64,000 bases of DNA from Rattus norvegicus. Lineage: Eukaryota; Chordata; Mammalia; Rodentia; Muridae. A model generated the notes under the pieces. The model ran no database searches and had not been told where the DNA came from. It saw nothing but the letters and a program-made list of their open reading frames with translations. Positions 57,440 to 64,000 of the stretch are shown piece after piece. The stretch's first letter is position 1; each line of letters opens with the position of its first letter. The stretch is taken from contig NC_086034.1 of assembly GCF_036323735.1 (NCBI RefSeq), positions 11,461,001 to 11,525,000 on the forward strand, given 5' to 3'. Both the position numbers and the translations under genes were made by a program.

Positions 57440-58400
57440 CATTCAGACTTTCCTTCTCTCAGTTCCATGTCTGCCCTCAGTGGATAGAATGAAGCTCACC
57501 CACATGGGATGTAGCATCTACTGTGTCAGTCAACTGATGCTGATCTCCCTGGGAAATCATCTGTTTGACATACCTGTCAGATTCTTGGACATTCCATGAT
57601 CCAGGCAGGTCAGCACATAACACTAAACATTACAACTTCTTTTCGGCCTAAGCATTATTTTTGGAATGACTCTTAAACAGTTCTTTTTGTTTTAATATTT
57701 CTTCTAACTCAATAGTTCCCTATGTGTATGCATGTTTCATATATATGTGTGTCTTTTTAATGGGCACAATCTATTCTTATCTCCCATTGTTGCTTTTATT
57801 ATACCTTGCTTAATGGATATAGATTACATAAAATATACTTTTTTGTAACCTGTTTGGATTCTGATTGATTCTTAACTCATAATCAATATTTCTTTCTTAT
57901 ACAAAATGTATATGTTCTGAAGTTCAAAATAATATTTGTACAAATAAGTTTCTTTCATTATTTACATTGACAAAACAATACATTATGTGTAGAATTTAAA
58001 TCCTATTTTGTATGAACATTTCTAAATCAATAATTGACATTTACTTTGGTCTACTTATCCATCACTAGTGAACAAGATGTAGAAAACTCTTTCACTATAT
58101 TTCTAACTTTGCCAATTTGTCCTCCATGATTAATAATTTATCCTTGATGTATGTCAAGAATTGTTTTTGGTTGCATAAAAATTATTGGCTGTTTCTTTCA
58201 TGGTTGGTCATTCTTTCAATCAAATGAAAAAGTTCAGGGTTTTGACTTTGCCTTGAATTATGCTGTATGAGTCTTTATTTTTTGCTCATGAAGGATCTTC
58301 TTTTAGTATATTAATTTTTACCCCTGACTACTGGTTTTTACATTATTAATTTTATTTAATGGTTTATACTGTCTTCGACTTCCATTCCACTCCCAATACT
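57040..58400. other. no gene; AT-rich, one (GA)n
   Basis: A GA run at 57407-57437. No exon or assigned repeat otherwise. Confidence 0.45.
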
Positions 58401-58404
58401 ACCA

Positions 58405-58652
58405 CCACCATGGCTCCAGCTGCATACGTAGCAGAGGATGGCCTTGTTGGGCACCAATGGGAAAAGTATCTGGTCTTTCCAAGGCTGGACCCATGAGTAT
58501 AGGGGATATCAGGGCAGGAATGCAGGAACAGGTGGGTGGATGGATGGGGGGACACCCTCATAGAAGAAGGGAGGATGGGATAGGAGGTTTATTGACAGGA
58601 ATCGAGAAAGAGGATACATTTGAAATGTAAATAAAAAATTTCTACTACATTT
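58405..58652 (+). mobile_element. old L1 3' UTR end
   Basis: 'gctgcatacgtagcagagga', 'tggccttgttgggcaccaat' and the end 'acatttgaaatgtaaataaa' fit the last ~0.25 kb of an old rodent L1, plus strand. Confidence 0.7.
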
Positions 58653-59240
58653 TTGTATCTATTTTCACCTCATCTGATTCGGTGATTTATGCCATTTCTT
58701 TCCTCTGTTAGGCAGCAAATACATCCTTGGTCATTAACAACGGACTTCTTCCTCATGGTCTACTTTATACCCACTGTTTATATGCCAACACTACAAAGGT
58801 AAGCACCAACTTTCACACTTCACCATTTCAAATGCTATATATAAAGGGGGAACTGTCTGGGCTCTGGTGAGACTCATTAAGCATAAGCTATTTCCTCCTG
58901 CTCAAACTAATGGAATCTATATCTGTCTCCAAGTGGAGACATAACATTCAGATCTGCTCCAAAGACAAAAATATTGCATACTATTATCTCATTCCTGAAG
59001 AATATCCAGCTGGGCCTGTAAACCATATGGCTAAGAAACAACCCTTTGTGCTAAGGAGATGGGAAGTGGATTCTGCTTCCTGTCTCTTTTTCTTCCTCAT
59101 TTTCCTCTTTCTGGAAGTTACTAATGTGCAACTGCTTGCTAAATTCCACTGCTGTTCTTAAACTCTAGTAAGTAAACTGCCTTCAGTTTTGCTTTGAGTT
59201 CCTATTTAAATTCCTTTATTAACGAGACTGAGAACACCCC
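58653..59240. other. no gene recognised
   Basis: The 83-residue frame at 58910-59161 has a hydrophobic C-terminal third but no recognised domain. Unassigned. Confidence 0.35.
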
Positions 59241-59241
59241 C

Positions 59242-59247
59242 CACACA

Positions 59248-59311
<64 letters not shown>
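59242..59311. repeat. (CA)n(GA)n microsatellite
   Basis: About 11 CA units pass directly into about 23 GA units. Confidence 0.96.
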
Positions 59312-59313
<2 letters not shown>

Positions 59314-60040
59314 AATTTCCCTGGTAGCATGTGGAAACGATGAGGGGAGAAATAAAGTAGGTCCACTGAGTAAGTAGCTACATCCCAGGGCTTTCAGATA
59401 GCTCCTTTTGCTGAACCAAAGCACCAGCAATTTTACTTTGGGCGAGATTCCTTAGGAGAAGATTTGGTCTCCTAACATTAACTTTCTGTCTTGCCCTAGG
59501 TCTATTAACCTCTTTCATTAGTGCTCCAAAACTATCCGAGAAGGAAAAGGCTTTCTATTTCCCTCCACTCTCAGAACCCTCCCTGGGGGGTGGGAGTTAA
59601 GAGTGAAATACAATGTGAATAAACAATTCCTTTCTTTCTAGAATACCACAATGTTTAGGACAAATGGGTTTGGTTGCACCCGGCCAGAGGCCAGGGATTA
59701 CAGAAAGAAAGATTGTTTTCCCTCTTTATCCCTTCTTCTAAGTAGGCGGCCTTTCCTAGAATTGTTATGATGGAACAGAGAGGAGGCATCTGGACACTTT
59801 ATGGTTGGGCCAACAGAGATGGCTTGTCACCTTTATCCCCATATCTTACATTATTCTTGTTGATAAACACTGTAGGATGCCCATAGACAAGTACCTCAAT
59901 GGCATCTCATTTCTAGAGGTCCACTTCTACTGTGGGAACTTCTATTTCTCTCTTTTAAGCCTTGGCCTATGGAACTACCATCAAACTCCGTTTTGAACTT
60001 AGCCTTCTGGGAGCGATGAATTCCGTTCTTCAAATTTGCC
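59312..60040. other. no gene recognised
   Basis: Unassigned sequence. Confidence 0.4.
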
Positions 60041-60094
60041 AAAAAAAAAAAAAAAAACAAAAACAAAAACAAAAACAAAAACAAAAACAAAAAC
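60041..60094. repeat. A-run and (CAAAA)n microsatellite
   Basis: Seventeen A, then ACAAAA units. It may be the tail of an unrecognised retroposon. Confidence 0.9.
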
Positions 60095-61561
60095 TCAAAC
60101 ACTATTGGCTAGGTGGAAGTTTTGTGTGTTTATGAGAACTGGATACCCTAACTTCTTAATTAAAGCCTACCTGAGATAAGGAAGAAAGTTTTGGTCAAAT
60201 TTAAAGACCATATACTTCCTCAATCATAAGGATTTGAAAGACTTTAATTTCATATCCATTTTCAAGTATTTATACTTTAGATTTTAACATATGTACTTAT
60301 CAGGGTTTTGCAAGTAGTATTAATTTATACTTATTTTACCTTCTTCCCACCAACTCTTTCAATCCTTCATTCAATAGGACACAAGAATAACCCTTTTATT
60401 TTCTTAATATTTTCCACTAGTTCAATATAGTTTCTATCTATCATGGAATCTTTTTTTACTAAATGATTAATGGTTATATTCCCAAGGGGAGTGTTGTGTG
60501 TGAGTGATGTTTGGCAGGCTGAGAAGGCTTTGTGGGTTTATGCTGTTTGTGTAGAGAGACAGCTGGTGGGAGTACCACATGACTTTGTGGATGCCTAGTG
60601 CTAACTCTTCATTTCTGTCACACATGCCCAAACTGCCTGTTATTTCTTTGAGCTAGATTGCTAGCTCTACCCTTGCTGCATCATAGAGACAAACTATCAT
60701 ATAAGGCTTGCAAAGTCGTTCTAGTAATATGTCCTGGTTGCATGCACTGCTTTGGGGGTAGGAGCCAGCTCTGCCTGCTACAACTTCTATTCACAGGTTT
60801 GGAGAGCTGTGTGAAACGAGTCACTATTTCTGCAACTTCTTTAGTACTTGTGCTGATTTGTGGTTGCGCTTCCTCTTCATTTAAAATAATCTGTTTTATG
60901 TAGGTTTTTAAAAGTATTATTTTGTTAACTTTATACCAAAAATACCCCCTATACAAGCTGTGGCAGCATGATCTTAGGATTCCAGCATTTCAAAGGTCAA
61001 GAAAGGAGAATGATGAATTTGAAGTTAGCTAAAACTACTTAAAAAGACCTTATCAATTTTTCATTATTAATTAAGTTTGCTATTTGATATTTCACTCATG
61101 TACACAGGCATACTGACCATGCTCAACCCCAACTCGCTACCACCACCATCCACAGTCCTCCATTCTACAAAATTGCCAACCCACATTCATGTCTGTTTCC
61201 TTTTAACTTTGTGACCCACCAAGGCCTTCAGATGTTCATGATTTCAGAGCTATCATGAGAGACTGGTTGGACTTACAATGGGTACATAGCAAGGATCAAT
61301 GATTTTTCTTTTCCAGGAAACTGCTAGTAGCCATTAGTTCATCAGTAAAGGTTATGCCCTAGTAAACCCACCTCATGATTGACTCTTAACAGGGTCTGTA
61401 CTTTTGGAGGACCAGTACAGTTGCAAGTCCATAACTGAAAAGGATGCATTAAGTTTAGAGGGTAGAATTTTGTGAACCTCTGTACCATCTTCTGGTTCTC
61501 AAACACTTCCTTCTCTTCTGCTAAACTCCCTGAGCATTGACAGTGGTGTAAGCAGTTTATC
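60095..61561. other. no gene recognised
   Basis: Antiparallel frames at 60658-60956 overlap and lack domains. No SINE or young L1 seen. Confidence 0.4.
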
Positions 61562-61575
61562 TAACACTTAACTCT
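61562..61575. repeat. target-site duplication, left copy
   Basis: taacacttaactct, matching 62512-62525 except one base. Confidence 0.8.
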
Positions 61576-62511
61576 TTTTTATTGGATATGTTTCTTTACT
61601 TACATTTCAAACGTTATTCCCCTTCCCTGTCCATAAGCCTCCATCCCTTCCCCTCCCCCTCCCCCTCCCACATACAGGTATTTCACCCATACATCCCCCT
61701 TACTACCCCCCCTATATTCCCCTGTACTGGGGGTCCAACATTGGCAGGACCAAGGGCTTCCCCTTCCACTGGTGCCCCAACAAGGCTATTCTCTGCTACA
61801 TATGCAGTTGGAACCCTGGGCCAGTCCATGTATAGTCTTTAGAGAGTGGTTTAGTCCCTGGAAGCTCTGGTTGGTTGGCATTGTTGTTCTTATGGGGTTG
61901 CAAGCTCCTTCAACTCTTTCAATACTTCCTCTAATTCCTCCCAAGGGGGTCCTTCCTGTTCTCAGTTCAGTGGTTTGATGGTAGCATTGACCTCTGTATT
62001 AGACATGCTCTGGATGTGTCTCTCAGGAGAGATCTATATCTGGTCTCTTTTGGCATGCATTTTTTTAGTCTCATCAATCTTACCTAGTTTTGGTGGCTGT
62101 ATACATATGGGCCACATGTGGGCCAGGCTCTGAATGGCTGTTCCTTCAGTCACTGCTCTAAACTTTGCATCTATATCCCCTCCTATGGATATTTTTCCCC
62201 TTTTAAGAAGGAGTGGGAGTGCCCGCATTTTGGTCATCCTACTTCTTGAGTTTCCTGTGCTCTGTGGATTGCATCTTGGGTAATTTGAGCTTTTTTGCTA
62301 ATATCCACTTATCAATGAGTGCATACCAAGTGTGTTTTTCTGTGATTGAGTTACCTCACTCAGAATGATATTTTATAGTTCATTCCATTTGCCTATGAAT
62401 TTCATGAAGTCATTGTTTTTGATAGCTGAGTAGTACTCCATTATGTAGATGTATCACATTTTTTTAATCCATTCCTCTGTTGAAGGGCATCTGGGTTCTT
62501 TCCAGCTTCTG
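61576..62511 (-). mobile_element. L1 3' end, 5'-truncated, minus strand (0.94 kb)
   Basis: T-rich tail at 61576-61582, the complement of a C-rich/G-rich 3' UTR (61630-61730) and then the ORF2 end ('cacttatcaatgagtgcata' at about 62306), truncated at 'ctttccagcttctg'. More diverged than the L1 at 8339, and its TSD has one mismatch, so it is older. Frames inside are not genes. Confidence 0.9.
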
Positions 62512-62525
62512 TAGCACTTAACTCT
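62512..62525. repeat. target-site duplication, right copy
   Basis: tagcacttaactct; one mismatch to 61562-61575. Confidence 0.8.
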
Positions 62526-64000
62526 GACTTATTTTCAGCATCATAACAATCCATGAGTTTCTGCAGTCATTGCCCATCAGTGTAAAGAAAGGCTTTAATT
62601 AAGGCTTTTGTGTATGTGTTTGAACATACACGTTTAGAAGACAATTTGATGCTATTTGTATTTAGTTCCTTGGGCTTAAATCCCCCTAGTAACTAATGAG
62701 TTAGTTACTGGACTTACAGTACAAAGCATGAGAGGGCTTCAAATCTAATCAGAGTGGTTGGTTACTCTTACATAGTGGTGTCACTGTTTCAGGTAGCTAC
62801 ATATTGCCATGAAGATTGATTTATTTGATTGATAGATTTGTAGTTAATAAAATTGGTTCATAATAAAATGATCCTTAATACAAATAAAACTTATTTGTAC
62901 AACTTTTTGAAAATTGTATTTCTTCCCCCTACTTGCACTTCAATGAGTGTTTGTTGACAGGAACTGCCTTATGTAGGTCCAGGGCAGGTAACTACAGTTA
63001 CAAGTTCATAATCACAATGTTTTTATTGATGTCTTCCTGTTTTGATTTAGCTTGGCTAGTTTTTTATTAAATGGTGTATGCTTTGGGAAGGTAGTTAATA
63101 CCTGAGTGGGAAACAATTGCTATAAAACTCATCTGACTACCGAGATTGAAAAGTTCTCATGTTTCTAGAGAATTATCTACTTTTCACAGATTTCTCTGGT
63201 CTTGGTGCTAAATGTAGTACTCACAACATCTCTGGTTTCTATGTAGAGTTTGTCTCTGGTTAAGAGTTCTGCTGTTCCAGTTAAAGTCTTTCTTACAGAT
63301 TGAGCTCGTTGAGACTCTATTTTTTTTTTATGTATTCCGTTGTTTTACATTATTGCAACTTTAGTTCTTAGTGTTAATTAATACCCATTTTAAGTGCTTG
63401 TATTATTTGGTGATTTCAATATTTTATTGCCAATAGTCTAATGTATTCTTCTATTGGCTTTTATATAATTAAAAATAATTTAAGATATCATTACCATATC
63501 CTATTGTACATTTCACTATCACATAAGTGTCAGCCTGCAGTTTGCTCACTTAGTATAAATTTTCAGAGTGGTTCTCATCTTATGCCAGATATTATTAAAG
63601 AAATATGTCTTAATTACCATAGTATTGCATTTTCCCTTAGATCTATGCCTGGTATTTTACTTTATAAGATTGTGGAAAGGGAAGGAAACTAATAGGATAT
63701 CATTTTTTTTGAAATTTTAGATATTATTTAACTTTGTAAATAAAAAAACAATGTATAGAGTATATGAAAAAATATGCTTGTTTGATATTATTTGTCACAT
63801 AAAATTTGTTTCCCCAACAGCTTTAATTAATGGAACAGAACCCATATGACCGATCAGAGATCTTATCAGTGCTACTGCATTGAGCACTGTGCTGTCAACA
63901 CATGAGCTTAGGGGAAGACATAATCATATCCTTTTATATCACTAATAATTTCTAAATTAAAACAATAACCAGCTCAAAATAATACCTAAATATCATATAC
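62526..64000. other. no gene; AT-rich to end of window
   Basis: No exon, RNA gene or assigned repeat recognised on either strand. Confidence 0.45.

Overview
This window is mammalian nuclear DNA, almost certainly rat (Rattus). The signs are young rat-type LINE-1 copies with a polypurine 3' UTR, three nearly consensus ID (BC1-derived) SINEs, B1, B3 and B4 SINE remnants, and long CA and GA microsatellites. It is a gene-poor, AT-rich interval dominated by retrotransposons. I found no intact host protein-coding gene. The only unbroken long reading frame is a LINE-1 ORF1.

Layout. 1-4.7 kb: an old minus-strand L1 interrupted by a processed pseudogene of Nono (paraspeckle RNA-binding protein) and by a 5'-truncated young L1, then a rodent dispersed repeat. 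6.0-8.2 kb: two exons, minus strand, of a Ral-GDS-like gene (RasGEF N-terminal/REM domain) with usable splice sites but an in-frame TGA; it looks like a pseudogene or a relic of a duplicated family member. 8.3-10.4 kb: a 5'-truncated minus-strand L1 with a 13-bp target-site duplication (TSD). 12.4-15.6 and 16.5-21.4 kb: two old minus-strand L1 tracts, each interrupted at the same ORF2 position by the same kind of retroelement fragment. The second is also split by a 3.7-kb plus-strand L1 (17-bp TSD) with an open ORF1 and a large internal deletion in ORF2.

22-36 kb: mostly sequence I cannot assign, with old SINEs, an L2-like relic, an interstitial telomeric block (28.1 kb), a degenerate ~49-bp minisatellite (29.6 kb), an LTR-like element (31.5 kb), an ID SINE and ancient L1M-like remnants. 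36.1-42.9 kb: a nearly full-length (6.8 kb) plus-strand L1 with a repeated 5' UTR, broken ORF1 and ORF2, and a perfect 16-bp TSD. 43-64 kb: AT-rich sequence with old L1 3' ends, ID, B1 and B4 SINEs, an LTR-like element nested in another repeat, and many microsatellites.

Nothing here behaves as a multi-gene system. The interest lies in the nested insertion history, the decaying Ral-GDS-like locus, the interstitial telomere block and the tandem repeats. Family names for the older repeats rest on remembered consensus patterns, not on a database search.
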